A DNA stretch of 64,000 nucleotides from Acidaminococcus timonensis (GCF_900106585.1 NZ_FNWH01000006.1:1418756-1482755); one strand, 5' to 3'; shown: positions 17,543 through 26,008, counted from the first letter of the stretch. Program-made: numbers and translations. Notes: a model not told the origin generated them from the letters alone.

Positions 17543-18823
17543 TTGTTTACCCATACATTGCAACGGATTTCTGTCCTTACCGGGGCTCTCTGCCTTTCGG
17601 CTTCTGTGGCCCTGGGGGCTGCTGCCATGCCCGGCACGCCAGCCGCCTTGAATTCCCCTTCTGCCTGGACTTCGGCCCAGGGCAATACCGTGCTGGCCAC
17701 CCCGGAACGGATCCGGGCCATGAACGCCCAGATGGACAAGGCCATCTTCGGGGATTCCATCCAGGATCTGGGCGCCACCATTTCCGGCGACAAGCTCACC
17801 GCCTATGTAAACGCCTTTACCATGGATGAAGACCAGTACGTCCAGGGCGCACCCCTGAGCCACAGCTTCGCCCGGCAGCTGGTATCCGACGCCAAAGCCA
17901 ACATCCAGCCCACCAACACGGTAAAATACGGCGTGGTGGTGGACCGGGTGGATCTGCGTTCGTTCCCCACCCTGCAGCGGGCCTTTGATTCCGCCTCCGA
18001 CCGGGAGTTCGACAACTGGCAGGAAACGGCAGTGGATCCCTCCACACCGGTGCGGGTGTACCATACCAATCCCCAGGGCAACTTCATCTTTGTCCGTACC
18101 CCCCATTACCGGGGCTGGGTCCCCCGGAACAAGGTGGCCATCACCGATGCCAAAACCTGGCAGACCTATGCCAGCCCGGCCTCTCCCGCCGTGGTCACCG
18201 GCAAGCTGCTGAGCTTCAAGGCCGGCACCGACACCCAGCTGTACCAGATGGGCACGGCCATCCCCACTTCCAACGGCAATCTGTTGCTGCCCACCCGGGA
18301 TCACAGGGGCTATTTGCAGATCGTACCAGTGAAGGCCACCTATGGGGCCGACCTGCACCAGGGATACCTGCCCTACACCACCAACAATACCATCCAGATG
18401 GCCTTCAAGCACCTGGGTGCCCCCTACGGCTGGGGCGGCATGCACAACAGTGTGGACTGCTCCGCCTTTGTCCAGGACGTGTACAAGACCATGGGCATCC
18501 AGCTGCCCCGGAATGGAGATGAGCAGGCCCAGTCCTTCCCGGGCAAGAGCTTCTACGGTATGAGCCACGACCAGAAGCTGGCCTATATCAGGACGGCCGC
18601 CCCCGGTTCCCTGCTGTTCACCCCCTACCATGTGATGATGCTGCTGGGGAACAAGAACGGTACACCTTACATGATCCATTCGCTGGCGTCCTACGGGGTC
18701 AATACCGGTGATGGGGTGGTGAAGAACCGGATCATGCAGGTGGTGGTCAGCAAAGTGGACCTAATGGCCGGCAGCGGAACCCCGCTGGTGGACCAGATGA
18801 CACAATGCAATACGTGGAGATAA
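17543..18823 (+). CDS. secreted SH3/NlpC-P60 cell-wall peptidase
   Basis: This is a 426-residue exported endopeptidase of the C40 class, expected to cut peptide cross-links of peptidoglycan. Order: signal peptide (about 1-28), an N-terminal NlpC-associated helical region (about 55-120), two SH3-type segments (about 128-260, including VRTPHYRGWVPRNKVAI) and the NlpC/P60 domain (about 280-400). In that domain GWGGMHNSVDCSAFVQDVY holds the catalytic Cys, and the His follows in GSLLFTPYHVMMLLG. The start is TTG, with AAAGGAGG eight bases before it; no ATG is in a suitable place. It is the only non-mobile gene on the plus strand in this window. Confidence 0.9.
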   Translation: MFTHTLQRISVLTGALCLSASVALGAAAMPGTPAALNSPSAWTSAQGNTVLATPERIRAMNAQMDKAIFGDSIQDLGATISGDKLTAYVNAFTMDEDQYVQGAPLSHSFARQLVSDAKANIQPTNTVKYGVVVDRVDLRSFPTLQRAFDSASDREFDNWQETAVDPSTPVRVYHTNPQGNFIFVRTPHYRGWVPRNKVAITDAKTWQTYASPASPAVVTGKLLSFKAGTDTQLYQMGTAIPTSNGNLLLPTRDHRGYLQIVPVKATYGADLHQGYLPYTTNNTIQMAFKHLGAPYGWGGMHNSVDCSAFVQDVYKTMGIQLPRNGDEQAQSFPGKSFYGMSHDQKLAYIRTAAPGSLLFTPYHVMMLLGNKNGTPYMIHSLASYGVNTGDGVVKNRIMQVVVSKVDLMAGSGTPLVDQMTQCNTWR

Positions 18824-18856
18824 AAGGAGTCTCACAGAAGGTGTAAAAACCCATCC

Positions 18857-18890
18857 ACCAGCCATTGGGCTGGTCCCCCTTCCCTTTTCC
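18857..18890 (+). terminator. probable terminator of the NlpC/P60 gene
   Basis: The stem ACCAGCC/GGCTGGT (18857-18863 with 18868-18874) is followed by a pyrimidine-rich tract ending in TTTT, 34 bases after the stop codon. Confidence 0.6.
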
Positions 18891-18982
18891 CCGGGACTAG
18901 GCCGTTCCTCTTCGTCACGGCCGTCGCGGGAAGGACAAAAGAGGTAAAAAAAGCGCTGTGAAAAAATGCTTTTTCACACCCC

Positions 18983-19022
18983 GTCACTAGTCACTAGCCG
19001 ATGGAAGCCAGCTGACGCTGGC
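18983..19022 (+). repeat. short intergenic repeat with GCCAGC-GCTGGC hairpin
   Basis: A TCACTAG-type tandem word precedes a segment (18996-19022) that matches 31858-31884 closely: AGCCGA, a short variable stretch, then the hairpin GCCAGCTGACGCTGGC. In both places it lies just upstream of the long palindromic element described separately. The rest of the 380-base gap holds one A/T-rich hairpin (GTGAAAAA / TTTTTCAC, about 18956-18975) and no gene. Confidence 0.65.
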
Positions 19023-19040
19023 AAAAAAAGGCCGCTGGCC

Positions 19041-19150
19041 GACCTGGGAACGGACGTCCCTCATGGACCGTCCCTACGAATACACACCAGTTACGATGCA
19101 TGCGTAGGGACTACCCGTAAGGGGAGTCCGAATCCAGGTCTCCCGGAGGG
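19041..19150 (-). repeat. about 105-bp palindromic intergenic element, copy 1
   Basis: The element starts GACCTGGGAACGGAC and ends with GTCCGAATCCAGGTC, which are imperfect reverse complements; inner parts also pair (GTAGGGACGG-type arms). A second copy in the opposite orientation is at 31947-32061, with conserved ends and outer flank CCCTCCGGG. It has no coding capacity of its own, so it is a MITE- or REP-like element. Confidence 0.8.
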
Positions 19151-19158
19151 TTTCGATC

Positions 19159-19195
19159 AAAAAAAATAGACCGTTGCGAAGACGGTCTATTTTTT
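19159..19195 (-). terminator. bidirectional terminator after the first SLH porin
   Basis: A 13-bp stem AAAAATAGACCGT / ACGGTCTATTTTT (19162-19174 with 19182-19194) carries A/T tracts on both sides. It ends the SLH-porin transcript on the minus strand and could also stop plus-strand transcription. Confidence 0.88.
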
Positions 19196-19205
19196 ATGGA
19201 ATGAA

Positions 19206-20474
19206 TTAGAACGTTACTACGAACTGGCTCCAGAGGGTCCGGGCGTGCTTGCCATTCTGGTCCCCTTCCTTGCCTTTCAGGTCGTAGTAATCCACTTCGG
19301 CCACCATGTTTTTGGCCAGGGTCAGGTTGCCGCTCACTTTCCAGCCTTTGAAGCCGTTGGTGACGCCGTTGTCCCCGGGGATGAAGGCATCCCAGTTGCC
19401 ATCCATGGTGTGGTCGATCACCGTAGAGGCGCTCTGGTCATAATAGGTTGCCAGAAGGCCCCAGCTGCCCGGCTTGTCGCTGTCCGCACCGCCGTAGGTC
19501 AGTCCGGCCACCCAGCCGTCCTTGTCCCAGTCACGGGCATCGGCATAGTCATTGCTGCCCCGCAGGTACATGGCGTTGATGCCCAGCTTGCCGGCGGTAT
19601 AACCGGCTCCGGCGGTCCAGATCTTGTTGTCGTCCCCGTCCAGGAAGGTCAGGTTACCGGCTTTGGTGTAGGTGGCTGCCAGGTGCAGGTTTCCGGTGTC
19701 GCCGCCCAGTTCGGCCGTCCAGAATTTGTCTGCCGTGGAAACCTTTTCCTCATCGCTCATATAACCGAACCCGGACACATCGGCCATTTTCCCATAAGCA
19801 GCCTGCAGATAGGAACCGTGGCCCAGAGGTACCTTGGCTTTGATCCCATCCACCGGGTTATCATAGACGTTCCCATCCGCCAGGAATTCGTCATACCGGC
19901 CGGCTTTCAGTTCCACTGCGCCGATCCGGCCATCCAGAAAGGCTCTCTGGAAATCGGTGTCGCTGTCACCGGATTCGTTCCGGCCGCCGAAGTACTGGTG
20001 GTTTTCCAGCATGGAAACATAATGCCAGTTGTCATTCACTTCCCCGGTGAACCACAGACGGGTCCGCAGATCAGATTCGCTGCCCTTGCCGGTGGCGGAA
20101 CCGGAATCGTTCCGGTAGCTCATCTGGACTTCCCCGGAGATGGCCACGTTGTCGGCGTGCTTTTCCAGTTTGGCAACTCTAACGCCCAGGTTGTCCAGCT
20201 CGTCGGCAAATTCGCTGACCAGTTTGTCATCAGCACCAATGGCGCCTTTGGCCAGGGCCTTGGCCACGATTTGGGCCATTTCGTACCGGGTCATGGTCTT
20301 GTCCCCTTTGAAGGTACCATCCGGATAGCCATCCACTACGCCGGCAGCCGCCAGTTTGGCTACGGCGCCGTAGGCCCAGTGACCGGCCGGCAGATCGGAA
20401 AAGGGGTTGGCGGCAAATGCCGTAGCGCTGACCCCCAGTGCCATGGCCAGAGCCATTACCAGTTTCTTGTTCAT
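19206..20474 (-). CDS. SLH-domain outer-membrane porin (OmpM/Mep45-like), paralog A
   Basis: This 422-residue protein has a signal peptide (about 1-21, cleavage after AFA). A single SLH domain follows (about 22-75: NPFSDLPAGHWAYGAVAK, then DGYPDGTFKG and MTRYEMAQIVAKAL), then a short coiled-coil linker (LVSEFADELDNLGVRVAKLEK) and a C-terminal beta-barrel ending in a Phe-terminated strand (LWSQFVVTF). In Negativicutes such proteins tether the outer membrane to polyamine-modified peptidoglycan and form pores. The start is chosen at MNKKLVM with AAGGAGG upstream. It is one of four tandem relatives here. It has a strong promoter and the leader motif shared by the family. Confidence 0.92.
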   Translation of the reverse strand: MNKKLVMALAMALGVSATAFAANPFSDLPAGHWAYGAVAKLAAAGVVDGYPDGTFKGDKTMTRYEMAQIVAKALAKGAIGADDKLVSEFADELDNLGVRVAKLEKHADNVAISGEVQMSYRNDSGSATGKGSESDLRTRLWFTGEVNDNWHYVSMLENHQYFGGRNESGDSDTDFQRAFLDGRIGAVELKAGRYDEFLADGNVYDNPVDGIKAKVPLGHGSYLQAAYGKMADVSGFGYMSDEEKVSTADKFWTAELGGDTGNLHLAATYTKAGNLTFLDGDDNKIWTAGAGYTAGKLGINAMYLRGSNDYADARDWDKDGWVAGLTYGGADSDKPGSWGLLATYYDQSASTVIDHTMDGNWDAFIPGDNGVTNGFKGWKVSGNLTLAKNMVAEVDYYDLKGKEGDQNGKHARTLWSQFVVTF

Positions 20475-20523
20475 GAAGATTCCTCCTTGTGTCCTTTGCA
20501 TTCCAGGGTTCCGGACCAACCAG

Positions 20524-20542
20524 GAGTTTCCGTGTTTCCTCC
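20524..20542 (-). promoter_or_regulatory. conserved porin leader motif, paralog A
   Basis: On the minus strand GGAGGAAACACGGAAACTC lies about 50 bases before the ATG, in the 5' untranslated region. Close variants (AGAGGAAACAAGGATACTCG) precede paralogs C and D, and an IS21-split version precedes B. Confidence 0.7.
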
Positions 20543-20601
20543 GCTTGTCATAGGGAACCGAAATGTAAAATAGTTAGTTTTGTATAACTATTGCATCACA
20601 A

Positions 20602-20630
20602 ATTATACACGAAGGAGGAGAAAAAGGCAA
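20602..20630 (-). promoter_or_regulatory. promoter of SLH porin A
   Basis: TTGCCT and TATAAT are separated by 17 bases on the minus strand, giving an untranslated leader of about 120 bases that contains the shared motif. Confidence 0.82.
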
Positions 20631-20649
20631 GATGAGGATTAGCGCTTCG

Positions 20650-20692
20650 TCGGTTGGTGTATCCGTAGGGGCGTGCCGGCGGCGCGCCCGCC
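20650..20692 (+). repeat. degenerate piece of the palindromic element
   Basis: The stretch CGTAGGGGCGTGCC and its GGCGCGCCCG partner resemble the inner arm of the elements at 19041-19150 and 31947-32061 (CGTAGGGGCGACCCATGAGG). The outer arms are not recognisable, so this is a remnant or an independent hairpin. The rest of the gap between porins A and B holds a promoter, a leader and a terminator. Confidence 0.4.
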
Positions 20693-20755
20693 CCCGCAAC
20701 GGATGCTGGGACCGCAACACCCAGAGACTTCGTCCGCACGCCTCCATACCCAAAC

Positions 20756-20793
20756 AAAAACAGAGGACTGCCGATGGGCAATCCTCTGTTTTT
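20756..20793 (-). terminator. terminator after SLH porin B
   Basis: The stem AACAGAGGA / TCCTCTGTT (20759-20767 with 20782-20790) has a T tract on the minus strand, directly after the stop of porin B. Confidence 0.85.
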
Positions 20794-20806
20794 TGGTTTT
20801 CTGTTA

Positions 20807-22105
20807 TCAGAACGTGATGTTCAGTTCGGACCACAGAGTGCGGGCATGCTTGTTGCCTGCATCGATGCCGTTTTCTGTATCTTTGTTCTTCAGATCATAG
20901 TATTCCACGGTAGCCACCATGTTCTTGGCCACGGTCAGGTTGCCGCCCACCATGTAGCCCTTGAACCCGGTGTACGGGAATACGTACCAGTCGCCGTTCA
21001 TGGTGTGGGAGGCCACGGTCACAGCAGCCTGGTCATAGTATTTGGCATACAGGCCCCAGGTACCCGGTTTCTTTTCATCGGCACCGGCATAGCCCAGACC
21101 CACTACATAACCATCATCATCCACATTGTTGACCCAGCTGTTGTTCTTGGAATCAGCGTCACCCTTCAGGTACATGGCGTTCACATTCCATTTGCCGGCA
21201 GTATAATCGGCCCCAACGGTCCAGATTTTGTTGTCAGTCTTATCCAGGGTGCTTTCCCCTTCATTCATGGCGCCGAAGTCCTGGTCATTAATCTTGGTAT
21301 AAGTGGCTTCGCCGTGCAGGTTGCCCCAGTTGCCGCCCAGGGCTGCGCTCCAGTAGGTATCCCCTACGGAACCATCTTTATCCTGCCAGCCATACCGATC
21401 AGCGTTGGCCAGCTTACCATAGGCAGCGGACAGATATCCCTGGCCGAATTTTACATCAGCCCGGACAGCGTCGGCACGGTCATCGAACACGTTCCCATCA
21501 GCAATAAAGTCATTGAAACGGCCGGCGGTGATGTCCACCACGCCGATATTCCCGTTCAGATAGGCTCTCTGGAAGTTCGTATCGCTGTCGCCAGATTCGT
21601 TCTTGCCTTCGAAGTATTGCTGGTTCTGGATCATAGCGGTGTAATGCCAGTTGTCGTTCACTTCACCGGTGAACCACAGACGGGTCCGCAGCTGGGCTTC
21701 GGATTTGTCATCCCAATTCTTGAAGCCAGCGCCTCTGCGATCTGCATAGCTGATACGGGCAGCCCCGGTCACCTGTACATTGTCCGCGTTCTTTTCCAGT
21801 CTGGCCACCCGCACACCCAGGTTGTCCAGTTCATCCGCGAATTCGCTGACCAGTTTGTCATCGGCACCGATGGCGCCTTTGGCCAGGGCCTTGGCCACGA
21901 TCTGGGCCATTTCATAACGGGTCATGGTCCTGTCACCCTTGAAGGTGCCATCCGGATACCCGTCCACCACACCGGCAGCCGCCAGTTTGGCCACCGCGCC
22001 GTAGGCCCAGTGGCCGGCAGGCAGATCGGAGAAGGGGTTGGCGGCAAAGGCAGTGGCGCTGATGCCCAGAGCCATGGCCATGGCAAACACTAAGGATTTT
22101 TTCAT
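20807..22105 (-). CDS. SLH-domain outer-membrane porin, paralog B (promoter separated by IS21)
   Basis: This is a 432-residue porin of the same build as its neighbours: a signal peptide (MKKSLVFAMAMALGISATAF), an SLH domain at about 22-75 nearly identical to paralogs A and C, the linker LVSEFADELDNLGVRVARLEK, then a divergent barrel ending LWSELNITF. GGGAGG precedes the ATG. The reading frame is intact, but an IS21 element sits about 65 bases upstream, between the gene with its ribosome site and its original promoter and leader motif. Expression is therefore probably lost or depends on transcription from the IS end. Paralogs with alternative barrels suggest exchange of surface loops. Confidence 0.92.
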   Translation of the reverse strand: MKKSLVFAMAMALGISATAFAANPFSDLPAGHWAYGAVAKLAAAGVVDGYPDGTFKGDRTMTRYEMAQIVAKALAKGAIGADDKLVSEFADELDNLGVRVARLEKNADNVQVTGAARISYADRRGAGFKNWDDKSEAQLRTRLWFTGEVNDNWHYTAMIQNQQYFEGKNESGDSDTNFQRAYLNGNIGVVDITAGRFNDFIADGNVFDDRADAVRADVKFGQGYLSAAYGKLANADRYGWQDKDGSVGDTYWSAALGGNWGNLHGEATYTKINDQDFGAMNEGESTLDKTDNKIWTVGADYTAGKWNVNAMYLKGDADSKNNSWVNNVDDDGYVVGLGYAGADEKKPGTWGLYAKYYDQAAVTVASHTMNGDWYVFPYTGFKGYMVGGNLTVAKNMVATVEYYDLKNKDTENGIDAGNKHARTLWSELNITF

Positions 22106-22284
22106 TGGAGATTCCTCCCAGAAGATATTTTTATCCAGGCAGTTTGCCGTTTCTTCCCCATTCCCGCGAGTCTTGTTAAGGCCGGACTATAATTGACCTA
22201 AAGGGCCGGAAAAAAATGACCCACCTCATACCAAAGTGGATTACCATAATAATAAGCGACCAAACTTGTTAGGAGGTAGTCCAA

Positions 22285-23502
22285 ATGATAGGAAGTGGGC
22301 TTATTATGATAATACGCGATAGTGCAAGAAAAGGCAAGAGCGCATATGCTATCGGTAAAGAGCAGAATATTTCCAAGAATACGGCCAAGAAGTATATGCA
22401 AGTGGCTACTCTGCCGGAGCAACCTCATAAGCGCGGTTCCATTCTGGATCCCTTTAAGCCGCAGGTCAACCAGATGATGCACGATGGCATATTCAACTGC
22501 GTCGTCATCCTGGAGACCTTGCAACAGATGGGTTACACCGGTGGGAAGACCATCATCAAGGATTATGTCCACGTTTTTCGTCCGCCAAAGACCATCCCGG
22601 CTGTGCCACGGTATGAAACCGAGCCCGGCAGACAAGCCCAGATGGATTGGGGAATCTGCCAATATTTGGGCACAGATGGCGAATTCCATAAAGTTCCGGC
22701 TTTCGTCATGACCCTGGGATACTCCAGGGCCAGGTACGTGGAATTCACAAAGCGGTGTGACCTCAAAAGCCTGGAACGCTGCATCCTGAACGCTTTCGAA
22801 TATTTCGGCGGAGTTCCTGATGTTGTGCTGACAGACAACATGAAGACAGTTGTCCTGAAACACGAGGCCGGTAAGACCATCTTCCTTCCCGCTTTCGAAA
22901 GTTTCTGTGCCGATATGGGCTTCAAGCCTTCCACCTGTAAGGTACGCCGGCCTCAGACGAAAGGGAAGGTGGAACGTTCTGTCCGTTATCTCAAGGAGAA
23001 TTTCCTGCCTGGAAGACGTTTCACCAATCTGTACGACCTGAACCGTCAGGCTCTTCAATGGTGCCAGCATGTGAACGGCAAGAAGCATGGGACTACAGGG
23101 AAAATCCCTCTGCAGGAATTGGCGGCCGAGCATTTGAACCCGCTCCCGCCTCAGGAACTGCGTAACCGTTACCGCTGGGAAGATCGGCGGATTTCCAAAG
23201 ATGGATTCGTCAGTTTCGATGGTCATCTCTATGGTATAGATTGGCATTACAGCGGCAGAGAAGCCCGGGTCCGGCTGTACCAGAACCATGTACAGGTATT
23301 CGTAGATAACCTTCCTGTGGCAGATATACCGCTCTCTGAAGTAAAGGGATATTATGTTCCGCAGCAGGCGCAATACAGCGGATTGGAGGCAAAGGAAGGC
23401 ATTGCTTACCCTCGAACGGCAGGAATCCAGATGAAAGAGGATGTGGTGAAACGACCTCTAGCCCTTTACGACAGGCTGATGGAGGTGGTATCCAATGCTT
23501 GA
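22285..23502 (+). CDS. istA: IS21 transposase IstA
   Basis: This is a 405-residue DDE transposase. The N-terminal helix-turn-helix (about 19-40, AYAIGKEQNISKNTAKKYM) binds the ends; the integrase core carries D121 (QMDWG), D184 (VLTDNMKT) and E230 (TKGKVERSV). A C-terminal beta-barrel segment follows. AGGAGG precedes the ATG. It overlaps istB by eight bases, the usual coupling in IS21. Confidence 0.96.
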   Translation: MIGSGLIMIIRDSARKGKSAYAIGKEQNISKNTAKKYMQVATLPEQPHKRGSILDPFKPQVNQMMHDGIFNCVVILETLQQMGYTGGKTIIKDYVHVFRPPKTIPAVPRYETEPGRQAQMDWGICQYLGTDGEFHKVPAFVMTLGYSRARYVEFTKRCDLKSLERCILNAFEYFGGVPDVVLTDNMKTVVLKHEAGKTIFLPAFESFCADMGFKPSTCKVRRPQTKGKVERSVRYLKENFLPGRRFTNLYDLNRQALQWCQHVNGKKHGTTGKIPLQELAAEHLNPLPPQELRNRYRWEDRRISKDGFVSFDGHLYGIDWHYSGREARVRLYQNHVQVFVDNLPVADIPLSEVKGYYVPQQAQYSGLEAKEGIAYPRTAGIQMKEDVVKRPLALYDRLMEVVSNA

Positions 23503-24298
23503 AGTGGAGCATGCCAGGCAGCTCCTGGCTGAATTCAATATGCCGGAGGCAGCCTGCCAGCTGGATGCCCTTCTGGAAACGGCCGCTGCAAAAGACTCGA
23601 CTTTTATTTCGTTTCTCGACCAGCTCCTGAGCTTTCAACAGAAGGAACGAACTGAGAAAGCCATCCGGAAAAGGATGAAAGCTGCGCGGATCCCGGCCGT
23701 GAAGACCCTGGAGGAATTCGATTTTTCGTTCCAGCCCAGCCTGAATCCGAAACAGCTCCAGGAACTGCGTACACTTGCTTTTGTGGAACGAGGTGAAAAT
23801 CTGATCCTGCTGGGCCCGCCGGGGGTCGGCAAGACGCACCTGGCCACCGCGTTTGCGGTAGAAACCCTGCACCACGGCAAAACCGCATACTTCATTACGC
23901 TAGCCCATCTTATTGAAGATCTGGAAAAGCGTCGGGAAAAAAGGCTGTTGTCCAGGCGCTGCAAATTTTACGCCCGGCCAGATGTCCTGGTGATAGATGA
24001 AGTTGGCTATATGCAGCTGAGCCGGCAGCAGGCAGAATTGCTGTTCCAGATTGTCTGTGCCCGCTACGAGCGGGGCACCATAATTATGACCAGCAACAAG
24101 TATTTCAGTGACTGGGGTGAACTCATGAGCGATTCAGTGATTGCGACTGCTATCCTGGACCGATTGCTGTACCATGCTCATGTGATAAATATTAGAGGTG
24201 AGAGTTACCGGCTGAAAGATCGTCTGCGTGCAGGTTTGAATCCGGCCGTCCCCCAGCCCGGCCTTGGGAAAACCGGCTTTAAGGACTTCCGGCCCTAA
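23495..24298 (+). CDS. istB: IS21 helper ATPase IstB
   Basis: This is a 267-residue AAA+ ATPase that assists IstA in target choice and strand transfer. Walker A is GPPGVGKT (107-114) and Walker B VLVIDEVGY (about 157-165); a sensor-like MTSNKYFSDW follows at about 190. GGAGG lies inside the end of istA. Length matches IstB. Confidence 0.96.
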   Translation: MLEVEHARQLLAEFNMPEAACQLDALLETAAAKDSTFISFLDQLLSFQQKERTEKAIRKRMKAARIPAVKTLEEFDFSFQPSLNPKQLQELRTLAFVERGENLILLGPPGVGKTHLATAFAVETLHHGKTAYFITLAHLIEDLEKRREKRLLSRRCKFYARPDVLVIDEVGYMQLSRQQAELLFQIVCARYERGTIIMTSNKYFSDWGELMSDSVIATAILDRLLYHAHVINIRGESYRLKDRLRAGLNPAVPQPGLGKTGFKDFRP

Positions 24299-24379
24299 GG
24301 CAGAAAAAGCATTGAATTTACCGTTTTATTGGGTCACTTTTAACCGGCCAAATGGGTCAAATTGAACCCGGCCTTGACA

Positions 24380-24398
24380 AGTCTTCTTGTTTCCTCTG
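24380..24398 (-). promoter_or_regulatory. distal half of porin B leader motif, beyond the IS
   Basis: The minus strand here reads CAGAGGAAACAAGAAGACT, the promoter-side half of the leader motif. The gene-side half (CGCGG and onward) is at about 22161-22173 on the other side of the IS21. The 220-base stretch from here to porin C's terminator holds this half-motif, a promoter, an AATTGTGACAATT palindrome (about 24439-24451) and no gene. Confidence 0.7.
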
Positions 24399-24466
24399 TT
24401 CCTGGCAAAAGAATCGATTCACCTGCCTGGGATAAATCAATTGTGACAATTCTATCAACTTTTCAT

Positions 24467-24495
24467 AAAATACCATATTTACATCTATTTTACAA
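24467..24495 (-). promoter_or_regulatory. original promoter of SLH porin B, now facing IS21
   Basis: TTGTAA and TATTTT are separated by 17 bases on the minus strand. Before the insertion it would have driven porin B; now transcripts enter the right end of IS21, antisense to istB. Confidence 0.6.
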
Positions 24496-24569
24496 TAGTA
24501 TCGGCATAACCTTGCAGGATACGTTTTACTTTGTACATTTTACTACACCTTTCATTGGTTATTTTGCAT

Positions 24570-24603
24570 AAAAAAAGACGATCTCTTGCGAGATCGTCTT
24601 TTG
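24570..24603 (-). terminator. terminator after SLH porin C
   Basis: A perfect 13-bp stem AAAAGACGATCTC / GAGATCGTCTTTT (24573-24585 with 24590-24602) has T residues on the minus strand, 16 bases after the stop. Confidence 0.92.
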
Positions 24604-24618
24604 GGTTCCAATCGGAGA

Positions 24619-25881
24619 TTAGAACGTAACAACCATCTGAGACCACAGGGTCTTTGCATGGTTATCGGTAGCACCTTTGTCTTTCAGGTCATAGTATTCA
24701 ACCTGAGCCACCATGTTCTTAGCTACGGTCAGGTTGCCGCCGACCATCCAGCCTTTGAAGCCTTCAGGACCGAAGGAATCATAATGACCGTTCATGGTGT
24801 GAGCAATGTAGGTAGCGCCGCCCTGATCATAGTATTTACCGAACAGGCCCCAAGAACCAGGTTTAGCAGAGGAAGCGCCTTTGTAAGCCAAGCTAGCTAC
24901 CCAACCATCGTTGTCGGGTTCTACACCGTCGATCTTGTCATCAGCATCGCCGTGCAGATACATAGCGCCAATCTTCCAGTCGCCAGCTTTGTAGTTGGCT
25001 GCGGCAGTCCAGATATTGTCAGAGCCTTTCACCCAACCATTCTTGTAAACCTTTGCATCAGCATTGGCAGTATCCAAATCTTTCACGTGCAGGTAGTTGG
25101 CTTCCAGGTTCAGGTTGCCAATGTCGCCGCCCAGTACAACCTGGGTGAACTCATCTGCTTTAGATTTTTTGCTAGCAAAATCTTGGTTGGCCATCTTGCC
25201 CCAGGTTGCGCCCAGGTAGGTAGCACCAAACTTGGTGTTGGCGTTTACAGCATCCACACGGGTATCGTAAACGTTGCCTTCCGCATAGGTACCGTTATAA
25301 CGGCCGGCGGTCATGTTCACAACGCCGATGTTACCGGTCAGGTAAGCTCTCTGGAAACGGGTTTCGCTGTCACCGGAGTCATTCTTGCCTTTGTTGTTCC
25401 AAGTTTGTTCGTTCTGCAGCATACCAACATAATGCCAGTTGTCGTTCACTTCACCAGTGAAGAACAGACGGGACCGGGTCTTGGTATCGCTGCTCTTACC
25501 GAAATCGCCGGTAGTATGATCATAGTGGGTACGGATGTTCCCGGTGATCTTTACAGCGTCAGCGTTCTTTTCCAGTTTGGCAACGCGGACACCCAGGTTG
25601 TCCAGTTCATCAGCGAATTCGCTGACCAGTTTGTCATCAGCACCAATGGCGCCTTTGGCCAGAGCCTTGGCAACGATCTGAGCCATTTCATAACGGGTCA
25701 TGGTCTTGTCGCCTTTGAAGGTGCCATCAGGATAACCATCAACTACGCCGGCAGCAGCCAGTTTGGCAACAGCGCCGTAAGCCCAGTGGCCAGCAGGCAG
25801 ATCGGAGAACGGGTTGGCAGCAAAAGCAGTTGCGCTTACACCCAGAGCCATAGCCATAGCAAATACTAAAGACTTTTTCAT
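24619..25881 (-). CDS. SLH-domain outer-membrane porin, paralog C
   Basis: This is a 420-residue intact member: signal peptide (1-21), SLH domain (about 22-75), linker with LVSEFADELDNLGVRVAKLEK and a barrel ending LWSQMVVTF. The Shine-Dalgarno is AAGGAGG. Its codon choice differs from that of its relatives (more A- and T-ending codons such as GCA and GTT), a pattern often seen in very highly expressed genes. With its strong, clean promoter, operator-like repeat and perfect terminator it is probably the main outer-membrane protein of the set; that is an inference. Confidence 0.93.
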   Translation of the reverse strand: MKKSLVFAMAMALGVSATAFAANPFSDLPAGHWAYGAVAKLAAAGVVDGYPDGTFKGDKTMTRYEMAQIVAKALAKGAIGADDKLVSEFADELDNLGVRVAKLEKNADAVKITGNIRTHYDHTTGDFGKSSDTKTRSRLFFTGEVNDNWHYVGMLQNEQTWNNKGKNDSGDSETRFQRAYLTGNIGVVNMTAGRYNGTYAEGNVYDTRVDAVNANTKFGATYLGATWGKMANQDFASKKSKADEFTQVVLGGDIGNLNLEANYLHVKDLDTANADAKVYKNGWVKGSDNIWTAAANYKAGDWKIGAMYLHGDADDKIDGVEPDNDGWVASLAYKGASSAKPGSWGLFGKYYDQGGATYIAHTMNGHYDSFGPEGFKGWMVGGNLTVAKNMVAQVEYYDLKDKGATDNHAKTLWSQMVVTF

Positions 25882-25943
25882 GGGAATTCCTCCTTAGGAA
25901 TGACAGAGTGAAATTCCGTGGGAGCGTCCGGCTGACTCCTGCC

Positions 25944-25965
25944 GCGAGTATCCTTGTTTCCTCTG
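25944..25965 (-). promoter_or_regulatory. conserved porin leader motif, paralog C
   Basis: The minus strand reads AGAGGAAACAAGGATACTCG within the untranslated leader, about 62 bases before the ATG. It is the same motif as in paralogs A, B (split) and D. Confidence 0.75.
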
Positions 25966-26008
25966 GTCTCGCCAGCGTTCTGTTCCTTTGGTTTTTCACA
26001 TAGCTATT

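Larger units (their letters stand above)
22174..24379 (+). mobile_element. IS21-family insertion sequence
   Basis: This is a complete 2,206-bp element with istA and istB. Long imperfect terminal inverted repeats (about 50 bp: 22174-22223 and 24330-24379) both begin TGT and contain AAGGCCGG, TTGACC and GGCCGG blocks, ending at TGACCCA. A 5-bp direct repeat AGTCT flanks it (22169-22173 and 24380-24384), the duplication size expected of IS21. Removing the IS and one AGTCT rebuilds a porin leader motif like those of the neighbouring genes, which independently fixes the boundaries. Both genes are intact, so it may be active. Confidence 0.95.

Noticed and set aside
22198..23373. 391-codon minus-strand frame within IS21
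   Set aside because: It is antisense to istA, whose DDE motifs and ribosome site are clear.
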